Assembly: GCA_945787885.1 (NCBI GenBank)
Contig: CALZJF010000012.1
Span: forward strand, 1 to 59,990
From: an uncultured Bacteroidales bacterium
GTDB lineage: Bacteria > Bacteroidota > Bacteroidia > Bacteroidales > Bacteroidaceae
Direction: 5' to 3'
DNA: 59,990 bases
The notes under the pieces were generated by a model. The model was not told the origin of the DNA, made no database searches, and saw nothing but the letters and a program-made list of their open reading frames with translations. The translations under genes and the position numbers were made by a program. Below, piece by piece: positions 37,766 through 46,799 of this stretch; within the stretch, counting starts at the first letter, position 1, and each line of letters opens with the position of its first letter.

Positions 37766-38287
37766 TCAACGTGGTATTTCCAGTCTTAGAATGCTGATGG
37801 GACGCTGTTTTCCTGCATAGAGTTGCTCGTCATACGCTGTTTCTCCCGTTGGCAAGAATCCGCATTTGAGCATTACACGTCTTGATGCCACATTGTCCGT
37901 GAAGTGTCCGCAGATGAGCGAGGGAATAAGAGTGGAATGTCGTACATGTTCAATGATAGCTGCTAATGCTTCCGTACAATAGCCTTTATTCCAGTAAGCC
38001 TTGCCTATCCAATATCCTGCGATGGGCTCTCCTTCGCGTGCCGGGAGTTTACAATCGCAGGACGCGCCATAGCCGATGGCCCCAATCACCTCTTCGGTTT
38101 CTTTGAGCACGATGGCCCAAGTGGTGTCATCGTTAAAGATTGTTTGTATGACATTCCGGCTTTCTTCGATTGTCTGGTGTGGTGCCCATCCTGCCCGACT
38201 CCCAATGTCTGGGTCAGAAGCGAGGGCGTAGAGGGTCTCGGCATCCGTCTCTCGCCAGTGTCGCAGTAGTAATCGTTTCGTTTCCAT
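37766..38287 (-). CDS. GNAT family N-acetyltransferase (RimJ/RimL-like)
   Basis: 173 residues, cytoplasmic. TKRLLLRHWRETDAETLYALASDPDIG at the N-terminus is the RimJ/RimL (Acetyltransf_3) opening. The acetyl-CoA loop region is IAGYWIGKAYWNKGYCTEALAAIIEH, and ITxxxNxAS-like TDNVASRRVMLKCGFLPTGE follows. It could act on a protein N-terminus or on a small molecule; the substrate is not predictable. It is 25 bases after the AlkZ-related gene and ends at a strong terminator. Confidence 0.87.
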   Translation of the reverse strand: METKRLLLRHWRETDAETLYALASDPDIGSRAGWAPHQTIEESRNVIQTIFNDDTTWAIVLKETEEVIGAIGYGASCDCKLPAREGEPIAGYWIGKAYWNKGYCTEALAAIIEHVRHSTLIPSLICGHFTDNVASRRVMLKCGFLPTGETAYDEQLYAGKQRPISILRLEIPR

Positions 38288-38312
38288 AGGATTAAGCTAT
38301 TTTGTTGTCCGT

Positions 38313-38996
38313 TTATGCCCCTCTACTGAGTATGCTCACGATGGATTCTTCCGTTGCATAGGGTAGAAATTTCAGGAAGTGTTGCACCATTTTCCGAAGA
38401 GATTCCTCTGGCGAGCAATGCGCCCTGCAGGCTTCTTTGCCAAAGAGTTGTTGTGGTGTAGTCAATACAGCCCATCCCCATCCGTAGGGGTTGCCATGTT
38501 TGTCTTTGGGATAAACGAAGTCTTCTGTCACGATTCGGCAGCCCGTCTCTAACCGACGGATATACGTATCAAACTTTCCGCGCATCTTCGGTTCTGTAAA
38601 GCCGCACGCCGTCCGCAGCTGGCGCGTGGTCATGCGTCTGTGCTCTTGCAGCGTGAGCAGAATCATTTCCTCTATGCTGCCGTCGGCTACAGGAGGGGCG
38701 ATGCTACTGCGATAGTTCATAAAGTCTGCCCACCATTCGCCGCTGATGAAGCACGCCTTCCCCAAAAGGAATTTGCCATAAGCACAGCGGCTTTCCTGAA
38801 TAATGTCCGACTTCCATTCCCACAGCGGCCATTCCCATCCTCCTTCAGGGAGAGGGGAGTAGTTGTATATTGGCAGGAGTGCGTCTTCTGCCGACCATCC
38901 GTCGATGCCCGTGCGCAGAAGCGGAAGGAATCCTATTTGTGAGATGTAGGTTATCAGTTCTGCCTGGTTCCTGACGCTATGATATTTTAGCTTCAT
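38313..38996 (-). CDS. AlkZ-related protein, function uncertain
   Basis: 227 residues from MKLKYHSVRNQAELITYISQIGFLP. The order of blocks (an N-terminal QIGFLPLLR, GKACFISGEWWADFMNYR, and a winged-helix-like SIEEMILLTLQEHRRMTTRQLRTACGF) resembles short Bacteroidetes/Firmicutes proteins called AlkZ-related, distant from the YcaQ/AlkZ crosslink glycosylases. The catalytic QxQ of true AlkZ is not seen, so glycosylase activity should not be assumed. A start 36 bases upstream is possible but lacks support. The protein is Trp-rich (WEWPLWEWK). Confidence 0.5.
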   Translation of the reverse strand: MKLKYHSVRNQAELITYISQIGFLPLLRTGIDGWSAEDALLPIYNYSPLPEGGWEWPLWEWKSDIIQESRCAYGKFLLGKACFISGEWWADFMNYRSSIAPPVADGSIEEMILLTLQEHRRMTTRQLRTACGFTEPKMRGKFDTYIRRLETGCRIVTEDFVYPKDKHGNPYGWGWAVLTTPQQLFGKEACRAHCSPEESLRKMVQHFLKFLPYATEESIVSILSRGA

Positions 38997-39073
38997 TTTC
39001 TTTTGCAATGATATTCCTTTTCTAAGGGGCATAAGACCCTTTCTGTCAGACGCGCGCGAGCCCCCACGCCCAC

Positions 39074-39871
39074 CTATACCGATACCTCAGCCTTGATGTG
39101 CGGATGTGGATCGTAGCCCTCTAACTTAAAGTCCTCATATTTAAAGTCAAACAGGCTCTCCACTTTGGGGTTAATGACCATGCGCGGCAAGGGGCGCGGC
39201 GTGCGGGTCAGTTGTAGCCGGGCTTGCTCCAAATGATTGAGATAGAGATGCGTATCGCCTGTCGTATGAATAAACTCCCCAGGCTCCAGATGGCATACTT
39301 GTGACATCATTTGCAGCAGCAGCGCGTAGGAGGCAATATTGAAGGGCACACCCAGAAATGTGTCTGCCGAACGCTGGTAGAGCTGCAGTGATAGCCGTCC
39401 GTTTGCCACGTAGAACTGGAAAAGGCAGTGGCAGGGCGGCAGTGCCATATCTTCTGTCTCTGCGGGGTTCCATGCCGTCACCATTATGCGCCGGCTGTCA
39501 GGATGATGCCGGATGAGTTCTACAACCTGCGAAATCTGGTCTATCGTCTGCCCGTCTTTCCCTGGCCATGAGCGCCATTGATGTCCATAGACGGGGCCTA
39601 AATCCCCCGTCGTAGGGTCGGCCCATTCATCCCAGATGCTCACCCCATGCTGCTGAAGATACCGCACATTCGTATCACCCGAAAGAAACCATAACAGTTC
39701 GTAGATGATGCTCTTTAGATGAAGTTTCTTAGTCGTTAACAGAGGGAAACCTTCTGAGAGGTCGAAGCGCATCTGGTGGCCGAAGACGCTCAGGGTGCCG
39801 GTGCCGGTGCGGTCCGTCTTTTCAGTTCCCTCTGTGAGTATGCGGTCTAAAAGTGCAAGATATTGTTTCAT
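39074..39871 (-). CDS. thyA: Thymidylate synthase
   Basis: Classical folate-dependent dTMP synthase. The start [15 protein letters not shown] gives 265 residues, essentially E. coli length. Catalytic Cys147 lies in [32 protein letters not shown] (20-38), [34 protein letters not shown] and [14 protein letters not shown] are all present. A longer frame starts at 39928, but its extra 19 residues are not ThyA-like. The start overlaps the stop of the preceding small membrane protein as ATGA, so translation is coupled. Confidence 0.96.
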   Translation of the reverse strand: MKQYLALLDRILTEGTEKTDRTGTGTLSVFGHQMRFDLSEGFPLLTTKKLHLKSIIYELLWFLSGDTNVRYLQQHGVSIWDEWADPTTGDLGPVYGHQWRSWPGKDGQTIDQISQVVELIRHHPDSRRIMVTAWNPAETEDMALPPCHCLFQFYVANGRLSLQLYQRSADTFLGVPFNIASYALLLQMMSQVCHLEPGEFIHTTGDTHLYLNHLEQARLQLTRTPRPLPRMVINPKVESLFDFKYEDFKLEGYDPHPHIKAEVSV

Positions 39872-40161
39872 GATGTAAGGACGATGTAGAAAGTAAGAAG
39901 GTTGATGCACCAACCTGCTATGCAGCATCCGATGGCCAAACGCTCACGAGCCCATCCCCAGGCGAATATGCTGATAAAGAAGAGGGCAATCGGCAGCACC
40001 CACAGCAGTTGGGTGATGAGGTAGAGCATGAAACTCCAGAACAGAGAGGAAACTTCTCCCAACGGATGCAGTCCGCCAAACATCAGGAATATCATCATCC
40101 CCATCGCTATGATGACATTGGGAAAGTTGATGGCTAAAAACCATTTAGGGTATTGGTCCAT
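39868..40161 (-). CDS. Small membrane protein encoded before thyA
   Basis: 97 residues with three hydrophobic segments ([44 protein letters not shown] and [20 protein letters not shown]). I do not recognise the family. The ATGA overlap with thyA and the good membrane-protein composition support a real gene. No catalytic or binding motif is visible. Confidence 0.7.
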   Translation of the reverse strand: MDQYPKWFLAINFPNVIIAMGMMIFLMFGGLHPLGEVSSLFWSFMLYLITQLLWVLPIALFFISIFAWGWARERLAIGCCIAGWCINLLTFYIVLTS

Positions 40162-40226
40162 ATTTTTTTGCTGTCATGGTTTTACAAGGGAGCGCACGAA
40201 GGCTGCCAGAAGGAATGGCTGAAGGA

Positions 40227-40496
40227 TCAGTATTTTGAGAAATCTCCGTTGAAACCCTTCCCCAATTCAGGATCAAGAGCCACGGCCTTCTGAAAATCCT
40301 CCAGAGCCCCCTGTGAGTTTTTCAGGCGGTAGGCTATCTCGCCCCGGCGAAGCAGGATACGTCCTCTTATCTTCTTCTCAGTTTCTGGCAGTAGTTGCAG
40401 CGCCACATTCAGCAAGTTCTGAGCCAAATCCGTTTTCCCCTGACGCTCGAACTCATCGGCTTGGCGCAGCATCTCTGCCCAATAATCTGTTTCCAT
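40227..40496 (-). CDS. Small tetratricopeptide-repeat protein
   Basis: 89 residues, cytoplasmic, made of about two TPR-like helix pairs: WAEMLRQADEFERQGKTDLAQNLLNVALQLLPE and GRILLRRGEIAYRLKNSQGALEDFQKAVALDPELG. The second matches the TPR consensus well. It is probably a protein-interaction module; its partner is unknown. It lies 48 bases after ribH on the same strand. Confidence 0.75.
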   Translation of the reverse strand: METDYWAEMLRQADEFERQGKTDLAQNLLNVALQLLPETEKKIRGRILLRRGEIAYRLKNSQGALEDFQKAVALDPELGKGFNGDFSKY

Positions 40497-40544
40497 TTTT
40501 TATGTAAAAGTTGGGGTGGAATGTAGGTAGGGGTTGTTTACGGC

Positions 40545-41021
40545 TTAGTCGAACGAGTGGGCGTATTCTACCATCCTGATAGCCGTGATGGCAAATTCTG
40601 CCCCTTTATCCAGACGTCCGGCCCGCTCCTCGGCTTGCTCCATGTTGTTAACGGTCAGCACACCGTTGATAACGGGGATTTTTCCCTCTAAGTTCAGGTG
40701 TACGAGTCCCTCCGTCGTGCCCTCGCAGATATAATCAAAATGCGGAGTGTCACCGCGGATGACGCAGCCCAGAGCGATGATAACATCAATGTAGCCATGT
40801 TCTGCCATGCGCGAGCAGCCATATATCAATTCAAAACTTCCTGGCACACGTCGCACGCTGATGCTACTTTCGTTCACGCCACAGGCTTTCAGCGTTTCAA
40901 TCGCACGCTCCAGTAGGCGGTCAGTGATACGGTGGTTCCATTCCGTAGCCACAATACCAAAACGCATATTGCTGGCATCGGGCAATTCGCCCGTATTTTG
41001 TAAAAGAGAATAGTCTGACAT
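40545..41021 (-). CDS. ribH: 6,7-dimethyl-8-ribityllumazine synthase
   Basis: Penultimate riboflavin enzyme, forming icosahedral or pentameric shells. 158 residues from MSDYSLLQNTGELPDASNMRFGIVATEWN. Substrate-site motifs are RVPGSFELIYG, ALGCVIRGDTPHFDYICE with the catalytic His, and PVINGVLTVNNMEQAEERAG. An upstream ATG at 41066 would add 15 unusual residues. A promoter is not obvious in the 90 bases upstream, where a terminator of the previous gene ends. Flavin supply may matter to ApbE-dependent systems, but no linkage is shown. Confidence 0.95.
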   Translation of the reverse strand: MSDYSLLQNTGELPDASNMRFGIVATEWNHRITDRLLERAIETLKACGVNESSISVRRVPGSFELIYGCSRMAEHGYIDVIIALGCVIRGDTPHFDYICEGTTEGLVHLNLEGKIPVINGVLTVNNMEQAEERAGRLDKGAEFAITAIRMVEYAHSFD

Positions 41022-41117
41022 TTCTGAAGATTGTTTATAGCAGGCATCATGATTGAGCGCATGCAAAAAAAGCTATTACTCTTTTTCTGCACACCTGTTT
41101 GTCTGCTTTAGTTGAAA

Positions 41118-41180
41118 AAAGTTTGCCTCTACACACGCGCCAATTATATATTAATATATATGTGTGTGTAGAGGCAAACT
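41118..41180 (-). terminator. Terminator after the TPR membrane protein gene
   Basis: Perfect 19-bp arms (41118-41136 and 41162-41180, AAAGTTTGCCTCTACACAC on the left) surround an AT-rich loop of 25 bases. On the minus strand the hairpin runs into TTTTTTCAAC. It separates the TPR gene at 41215 from ribH. Confidence 0.85.
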
Positions 41181-41214
41181 TTATCCGTATGTTTATTTTT
41201 TAATGTTTTAATGC

Positions 41215-41931
41215 TTACTTCGTACGCTCAATGTATTTGTCGATTTCCGGACCAATCACCACTCCGTTGCTGTTCGTTACGGTGCAGTATTGACTCGTAG
41301 GATAGTTCTCCTTAATCTCCACGTAAATTCTGTTAGCCTCCTGAACTTTCTTCATGCTTTCCAGCATCTGTGCAGCCTGCATCAGGTAAATGGGGCTGAG
41401 AGCAGCATTCGAAGCCTTCTTGGCAGCCTTCCTGAAAGTCTCTACGGCTTTGTCCGTCTGGCCTTCGGCTGCATAGCAGTTTGCCAAGGCAGCAATGCCA
41501 TTGGCAGAAATCGTCGTGTCGTCCTTCGGCGTGAAGGCCTCCAGATATTCAATGGCCTTCTTCATGTCGCCCTGCTTGGCATAACTGATGCCAGCATAGA
41601 GGTTGGCCACATTGGCAGCATCTGTAAAGGAATATTCCTTGGCTATCCGTTCATAACCCTTAAAGGCATCTTTAGCCGTCGATGCTGTATCGCCCTTCAA
41701 AGCAAGGTCGTATTGTCCCGTTGCAAAATATGTTGCGCCGAGAGCTAACTGTGCCTGTGCGGCCTCTTCGCGGTCGGAAAGCCAACGGTGACCGCCGAAC
41801 CATGCCAAGACGATGGCAATAATAGCTGCAAAGCCGAAAATCAGCGGCTTTTTGTACTGATTGATAAATTTTTCTGATTTTGTGAGAGCCACTTCGATGT
41901 CAAGAGGCTGTGCGGTAGTGTTGTTTGCCAT
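41215..41931 (-). CDS. Membrane-anchored tetratricopeptide protein (YfgM-like)
   Basis: 238 residues. A short cytoplasmic N-terminus is followed by one transmembrane helix (about 33-53: PLIFGFAAIIAIVLAWFGG) and then TPR-like pairs such as AAQAQLALGATYFATGQYDLALKG, NVANLYAGISYAKQGDMKKAIEYLEAF and ALANCYAAEGQTDKAVETFRKA. The layout matches YfgM-type proteins that assist envelope-protein folding; the exact role is uncertain. It starts at MANNTTAQPLD; a longer frame to 41967 is less likely. It is divergent from recF. Confidence 0.8.
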   Translation of the reverse strand: MANNTTAQPLDIEVALTKSEKFINQYKKPLIFGFAAIIAIVLAWFGGHRWLSDREEAAQAQLALGATYFATGQYDLALKGDTASTAKDAFKGYERIAKEYSFTDAANVANLYAGISYAKQGDMKKAIEYLEAFTPKDDTTISANGIAALANCYAAEGQTDKAVETFRKAAKKASNAALSPIYLMQAAQMLESMKKVQEANRIYVEIKENYPTSQYCTVTNSNGVVIGPEIDKYIERTK

Positions 41932-41984
41932 TGTATGTTTTATCAAATTATGCTGAATTGTATTCACACGGTGTATAACGGCCG

Positions 41985-41992
41985 CAAAGTTA
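41985..41992 (-). promoter_or_regulatory. -7 box of the TPR membrane protein gene
   Basis: TAACTTTG on the minus strand fits TAnnTTTG and lies 54 bases before the ATG. The -33 region is only TTTT at the right distance. Confidence 0.5.
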
Positions 41993-42087
41993 GCTATTTC
42001 TCCCGACTGATAAAAGGATTTCCCTGTTTTTTCATCTTTTTCCTCACTTTTTTAGCCCTAAATGCACACAGTTCGCTCCTTTGATGC

Positions 42088-42095
42088 TATTTTTG
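42088..42095 (+). promoter_or_regulatory. -7 box of recF
   Basis: TATTTTTG matches TAnnTTTG and is 65 bases before the recF ATG. No convincing -33 TTTG is present. It is divergent from the TPR promoter about 100 bases away. Confidence 0.45.
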
Positions 42096-42159
42096 CGAAA
42101 TCGGGTCTCCCACTGTTCCCTGATTCTTCTTTCCAGATTCTACATTCTTTTCTGAAACC

Positions 42160-43275
42160 ATGATTCTTGAGCAACTCACTTTGCTGAACTACAAAAACAT
42201 CGAAGAAGCCATCCTCTCCTTTTCGCCCAATGTTAATTGTCTTATTGGCGACAATGGCATGGGGAAGACCAATGTGCTCGATGCCATATATTATCTTTCA
42301 TTCTGCAAGAGTGCATCCCTACTGCCCGACCATCAGATTATCCGTCACGAGGCCGACTTAATGATGCTGCAGGGGAGGTATCGCAATGCCGTTGGTGAGA
42401 TTGATGTCATATCCTGTGGTCTGAAGCGCGGGCAGCGGAAGCACTTCAAATGCAACGATAAGGAATACAAACGCCTTTCAGAGCATCTCGGACGCATACC
42501 CCTTGTGATGATTTCCCCTTCCGACTCCTCGCTGGTCAGCGGTGGCGGCGAGGAACGCCGCCGCTTCATGGACATCGTCATCAGCCAGGCCAACCCCTCC
42601 TATCTCGAGGCATTGATAAGATATGGTAAGAGTCTGCAGCAGCGGAATGCCCTGCTTAAGCAGGAAGAGCCTGACTGGGGTTTTTGCGATGTCCTGGATA
42701 TGATGATGTCTGCAGATGCCGAAGTCATCTGCACTGCAAGGCGGGATATGGTGCGCGCCTTTCTCCCCGTCTTTCAGGATCTGTATGGCAGACTGTGCAA
42801 TAGCGCAAATGAAAGCGTCGGCATCAGTCTGACCACACATGCCGACCGCGGCCCCCTCTTGCCCATCCTCGCAGCATGGCGCGAGCGCGAGCACATCGTG
42901 GGATATACGCTCCACGGGCCACACAAAGATAATCTCGAACTCTCGCTAAATGGCTACGAAGTGCGTCGCGAGGGAAGCCAGGGGCAGACAAAAACCTTCT
43001 TTATCGCCATGAAGCTGGCGCAGTTCCTCTATCTTAAATCCATCGGGCTCAGTCGCACGCCCATCCTGCTCCTCGACGACATCTTCGATAAGCTAGATGC
43101 CGGCCGCGTCAGGCGAATCATAGAGCTGGTCAGCGGCGACGATTTCGGGCAGATTTTCATTACAGACACGAATCGCGAACATCTTGACTCCATGCTCCAC
43201 GCCTTAGCCTCACGCAATGCTCAGATGTGCTGCTATAAGCTCTTCGGCGTCGACTGTGGTGTGGTGAAGGGTTAA
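42160..43275 (+). CDS. recF: DNA replication and repair protein RecF
   Basis: SMC-like ATPase that helps load RecA at gaps through RecOR. 371 residues, normal length. Walker A GDNGMGKT is at 30-37, after the family start MILEQLTLLNYKNI. The signature region is EGSQGQTKTFFIAMKLAQ and Walker B is ILLLDDIFDKLD, followed by DDFGQIFITDTN. It is not next to dnaN or dnaA, which is usual for Bacteroidetes, and is followed at 73 bases by a DUF721 gene, the common arrangement in the phylum. Confidence 0.96.
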   Translation: MILEQLTLLNYKNIEEAILSFSPNVNCLIGDNGMGKTNVLDAIYYLSFCKSASLLPDHQIIRHEADLMMLQGRYRNAVGEIDVISCGLKRGQRKHFKCNDKEYKRLSEHLGRIPLVMISPSDSSLVSGGGEERRRFMDIVISQANPSYLEALIRYGKSLQQRNALLKQEEPDWGFCDVLDMMMSADAEVICTARRDMVRAFLPVFQDLYGRLCNSANESVGISLTTHADRGPLLPILAAWREREHIVGYTLHGPHKDNLELSLNGYEVRREGSQGQTKTFFIAMKLAQFLYLKSIGLSRTPILLLDDIFDKLDAGRVRRIIELVSGDDFGQIFITDTNREHLDSMLHALASRNAQMCCYKLFGVDCGVVKG

Positions 43276-43348
43276 GCAAGCGACCTTCTTAGCGAAGAAT
43301 CCCACGTAATAAGTCCGATTATTATAATTTTGACTACATAATATATAT

Positions 43349-43648
43349 ATGGAACGACGCAAAAGCCAAACTCTCACCGACGCATTATTCCTCTTTATGC
43401 GCGAGAGCGGTCTGGAGACACCGCTGCTCCAGCATCGCGTGGTAGAAAACTGGACGAAGACGGTAAAGCCCGAGATAGCACAGCGAACACGCGCTCTTCG
43501 CGTACAAAACCAGCAGCTGTTCGTGGAGGCTGACTCCCCCTCGCTTTGCTCCTATCTCGCCATGTATCGTTCCCAGCTCGTGATGTGTCTAAACGAGCGA
43601 GTGGGCAGCCGCATTATCCGCGACATCCGTTTCTTTCCGAAAACATGA
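43349..43648 (+). CDS. DUF721 domain protein
   Basis: 99 residues, cytoplasmic. Matches the DUF721 (DciA-related) family: LTDALFLFMRESGLETPLLQHRVVENWTKTVKPEIAQRTRALRVQNQQLFVEADSPSLCSYLAMYRSQLVMCLNERVG covers the whole domain. DciA proteins help load replicative helicase in many bacteria, so a role in replication is plausible here, beside recF, but is not proven for this short form. Confidence 0.85.
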   Translation: MERRKSQTLTDALFLFMRESGLETPLLQHRVVENWTKTVKPEIAQRTRALRVQNQQLFVEADSPSLCSYLAMYRSQLVMCLNERVGSRIIRDIRFFPKT

Positions 43649-43718
43649 CTTTTTTCCTGCGCCATCCCGCCCTTTGGATGGCTCATCTTGCGTATCTACG
43701 ACCTTCCACCTCACATTT

Positions 43719-43825
43719 CATCTCTGAGTGACCATTCTAAAGGAAAACATGACCATTTTGTGAGGTTAAAATAATCACTTTGAGGGGTGAAAATGATTAC
43801 TTGGGAAGCAGAAGTCCTGTAGATT
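43719..43825 (+). repeat. Type-2 intergenic repeat, core only
   Basis: CATCTCTGAGTGACCATT, then three further units of about 22 bp and TTGGGAAGC, align with the core of copies 1-3. The outer parts are lacking: the similarity stops shortly after GTCCTGTAG. A 92-residue frame crossing it on the minus strand is not accepted as a gene. The stretch 43826-44090 shows nothing else that I recognise. Confidence 0.7.
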
Positions 43826-44095
43826 TGACCAATACGTAGCGAAGGACGGCGAACTCCGACATCGCGTGCGAGCAGGGCAGCGCGCTCTCGCTCGCGATGA
43901 CTCCCTTGAGGCCGGGAAGATGCGAATGTAGCAGTCCGCTCCCTCACACCTTTCCTTCCCGCGGACAATTCTAACAGAATGTCAAGCATGGGGAGGCAGG
44001 AGGTGCATCTTGCACAAGAGGGGAGACAGGAACGGCAGAATAGGGTGGCAAAAAGATAGATGTTAAATCTTTTTTCTCTATTTTTCTCTGCATTG

Positions 44096-44127
44096 TTTGG
44101 ATATTTCCCCTTTTGACATTAACTTTG
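44096..44127 (+). promoter_or_regulatory. Promoter of the CapD-like dehydratase gene
   Basis: TTTG (44096-44099), a 20-base spacer and TAACTTTG (44120-44127) form a near-perfect Bacteroidetes promoter. Transcription would start near 44131, leaving an untranslated leader of about 370 bases before the chosen ATG at 44504. Confidence 0.75.
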
Positions 44128-44503
44128 CAAGGGAAAAAAGAAGCGGGATTCGCTTTGCCGTACTGTAAAAGACTATATGCAGATTACAGGGAACGAAAAG
44201 GCTACAGACTGCTTGCCTGGGAGTGTGCGAGCTGTTCGCAAGAAAAAAATCCAAGTAAAAAAAATGTCTGACTAATTGGGGAATGCCAGACTTTTTGCGT
44301 CAGCGCATAGGGCAGAAATTGTAGATGTAATGCGATAGCATTTTGAGAGACAGAAAGGATTGGGGCAGGAAATGCGTCGGGGCGACATCTGCGGTACAGG
44401 GAAAAAGATAGTCCTCCCCTCCCTCAAAATATATAACAAAACAGCTTGCCATTTTCTCTGCAGAGGTATGGCATTACAAAAACAAACAAAAAAAGGGAAA
44501 CAT

Positions 44504-46483
44504 ATGGATATCATCAGCAAATTGTCTCATTGGTATTTCTCAAAGAAAGCCTTACCGTATTGGTGTGTCCTGCTTTTGGATTGCACCATAGTTCTTTGCG
44601 CTGGAGTGGCAGCTTTTCTGCTGACCAGCGATGACAGCGCGGCCTTCAGCCATTTTGTACCGGCAGCGGTGGGGCTGGCGGTCACAGTGGCGGTCTTCGG
44701 CTTGTGCTTCAGATTCTTCCACACCTATACGGGCATCGTACGCTTCTCCTCATTCGTAGACCTCTATCATGTGGCTTCTGCCAATGCCGTGGCAACCGTG
44801 GCCATAGTGCTGCTGAGATTGTCTCTGGGAGATGCGGTGCGTCCTTTTGTCTGTCTCCCCTCGCTGCTGGATGCTGCCGTCATCTTCAGTATCTCCACAC
44901 TGCTGATGTGGGTGGAACGAGTGGCGGTGAAGGGGATGTACGATATTTTCCGTCAGGATGCCAACACCAAGCGCGTGTTTATATATGGCGTGCAGGCGGG
45001 CGGTGTAAGCATTGCCAAGAGCATCCAGAATGAAAATCCACTTATCTTCAAGGTGGCAGGATTTGTCAGTCCGGAGCAGAAGACTTCTGATTATCTGATG
45101 GGAACGATGGTCTATGAAGACGATGCTCGGCTGATTTCGCACATGAAAGCGAAGGAGGCTGAGATACTTATCGTGAGCCCGTTGCAAAGCGAATATTTCC
45201 GCACGCGTCAGGAGCTCATCTCGCAGCTTCTCGCTGCCAACATCAGGATTATGATGATGCCCGTGGCAGAGGAGTGGAACGAGAAGCAGCAGCTGACGCG
45301 CAATGAGCTGAGAGAGGTGGAGATTGAGGACCTCTTACCTCGCAAGAAGATAGAAATTGACATGGATGCCATCGGGGCGATGCTGACGGGCAGACGCATC
45401 CTCATCACGGGAGCTGCGGGAAGTATCGGCAGCGAGATGGCAAGACAGGTGGCAAAATTCGCTCCTGCAGAACTCATCCTGGTGGATCAGGCGGAGACAC
45501 CGATGCACGATGTGCGGCTCTATATGACGCGCAATCACAGCGCGCTCAACGTTTGGACCATCGTAGGGTCAATCACGAACGAGGGGCAGATGGAGAATAT
45601 CTTCGCGCAGCATAAGCCTGAATATGTATTCCATGCTGCTGCCTATAAGCACGTGCCGATGATGGAGGATAATCCTGCCATGGCTGTGCAGAACAACATT
45701 TATGGCACGAGGGTCATAGCGGACCTCGCCGTGAAATACGGCACAAAGAAGTTTGTCATGATTTCTACGGACAAGGCGGTGAACCCCACGAATGTGATGG
45801 GATGTTCGAAGCGCATCTGCGAAATCTACTGTCAGGCGCTGAATGCCGAGATATTGAAAATCAACAGAGATGTCAAGGAGAAAGGTGCTGCCGAAGAGAC
45901 GGCGAAGATGCTGCGGCAATATGATGGCAGTCTGCCCGCTACGCAATTTATTACGACACGCTTTGGAAATGTGCTTGGCAGCAATGGATCGGTGATTCCT
46001 ATCTTCAAGGAGCAAATCAAGAAGGGTGGTCCGATTACGGTGACCCACCCCGACATCATTCGCTTCTTCATGCTCATCTCTGAAGCCTGCCGTCTGGTAC
46101 TGGAAGCGGGGACAATGGGGCAAGGCGGTGAAATCTTCGTCTTCGACATGGGGGAGCCCGTGAGGATTGCTGATTTGGCACAACGGATGATTGACCTTTC
46201 GCAGGCAAAGAATGTACAGATTATTTATACAGGCCTTCGCGACGGCGAAAAACTCTATGAGGAGGTGCTGAACAATGAGGAACGCACAAAGCCGACGTGT
46301 CATCCAAAGATAAAAGTGGCTGCCGTACGCGAATATCCGTATAGTCTGGCACTTCAGAACGAAAAAGAACTCTATGCCCTATCGCAGACTTTCGACGACA
46401 TCGAAATTGTGCGAAAGATGAAAGACATTGTGCCGGAATATAAAAGCCAAAACAGCAAGTATGCTGAATTAGATAAAGAATAG
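44504..46483 (+). CDS. Nucleoside-diphosphate sugar 4,6-dehydratase, CapD/WbpM/PglF-like
   Basis: Membrane-bound polysaccharide-precursor enzyme of 659 residues. Four N-terminal membrane helices (about 20-130) are followed by a CoA-binding-like Rossmann domain (KRVFIYGVQAGGVSIAKSI) and a catalytic SDR domain: ILITGAAGSIGSEMARQ, FHAAAYKHVPMMEDNP and FVMISTDKAVNPTNVMGCSKRICE, in which the Ser-Asp-Lys replaces the usual Tyr-based motif as in this family. It probably makes UDP-4-keto-6-deoxy-GlcNAc. An upstream ATG at 44360 has poor composition. No other capsule genes are adjacent. Confidence 0.9.
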   Translation: MDIISKLSHWYFSKKALPYWCVLLLDCTIVLCAGVAAFLLTSDDSAAFSHFVPAAVGLAVTVAVFGLCFRFFHTYTGIVRFSSFVDLYHVASANAVATVAIVLLRLSLGDAVRPFVCLPSLLDAAVIFSISTLLMWVERVAVKGMYDIFRQDANTKRVFIYGVQAGGVSIAKSIQNENPLIFKVAGFVSPEQKTSDYLMGTMVYEDDARLISHMKAKEAEILIVSPLQSEYFRTRQELISQLLAANIRIMMMPVAEEWNEKQQLTRNELREVEIEDLLPRKKIEIDMDAIGAMLTGRRILITGAAGSIGSEMARQVAKFAPAELILVDQAETPMHDVRLYMTRNHSALNVWTIVGSITNEGQMENIFAQHKPEYVFHAAAYKHVPMMEDNPAMAVQNNIYGTRVIADLAVKYGTKKFVMISTDKAVNPTNVMGCSKRICEIYCQALNAEILKINRDVKEKGAAEETAKMLRQYDGSLPATQFITTRFGNVLGSNGSVIPIFKEQIKKGGPITVTHPDIIRFFMLISEACRLVLEAGTMGQGGEIFVFDMGEPVRIADLAQRMIDLSQAKNVQIIYTGLRDGEKLYEEVLNNEERTKPTCHPKIKVAAVREYPYSLALQNEKELYALSQTFDDIEIVRKMKDIVPEYKSQNSKYAELDKE

Positions 46484-46546
46484 GGCTTGATATAAATATT
46501 TTGCACGCCTGCCTTGCGGCTCCGTGTAATCTATTTGGAAAATTTT

Positions 46547-46583
46547 GGGCTGAATCCTATACTCTATAGGGTTCAGCCCTTTT
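46547..46583 (+). terminator. Terminator after the CapD-like gene
   Basis: GGGCTGAATCCTATA (46547-46561) and TATAGGGTTCAGCCC (46565-46579) form a 15-bp stem with one G-T pair and a three-base loop, followed by TTTT. It ends the plus-strand recF block. Confidence 0.88.
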
Positions 46584-46620
46584 AATATGGCGGTTATCGG
46601 CTGCATTCATCATGTAGGTT

Positions 46621-46654
46621 GGGGGGGGGCAGGGCGCAGGGATGAGGGGGGGGG
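46621..46654 (+). repeat. Paired nine-base G-tracts (possible G-quadruplex)
   Basis: Nine Gs at 46621-46629 and nine at 46646-46654, with GGG twice in between, lie between two convergent terminators. No coding frame uses them. Four G-runs of three or more within 34 bases satisfy the usual quadruplex pattern. Length polymorphism is likely, but sequencing error cannot be excluded. Confidence 0.6.
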
Positions 46655-46725
46655 TATTCTTTTCTGGCTACGCCCCACAAAATGCTGTTTGAACATCCTC
46701 AGCACTGGGAGAAGGTGGCAAAAAA

Positions 46726-46758
46726 TAGCCCCATCCTTTTAAGTCAAGGATGGGGCTA
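46726..46758 (-). terminator. Terminator after the pseudouridine synthase gene
   Basis: TAGCCCCATCCTT (46726-46738) and AAGGATGGGGCTA (46746-46758) form a 13-bp stem with a seven-base loop. On the minus strand it is followed by TTTTTT. Confidence 0.88.
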
Positions 46759-46799
46759 AGACAGAAAAGAAAGAGAGTTGGCGGATGAGTTTCACCTAA

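Noticed and set aside
43711-43989. A 92-codon minus-strand frame after the DUF721 gene
   Set aside because: It overlaps the type-2 core repeat and is rich in Arg and Ser as expected of non-coding DNA.
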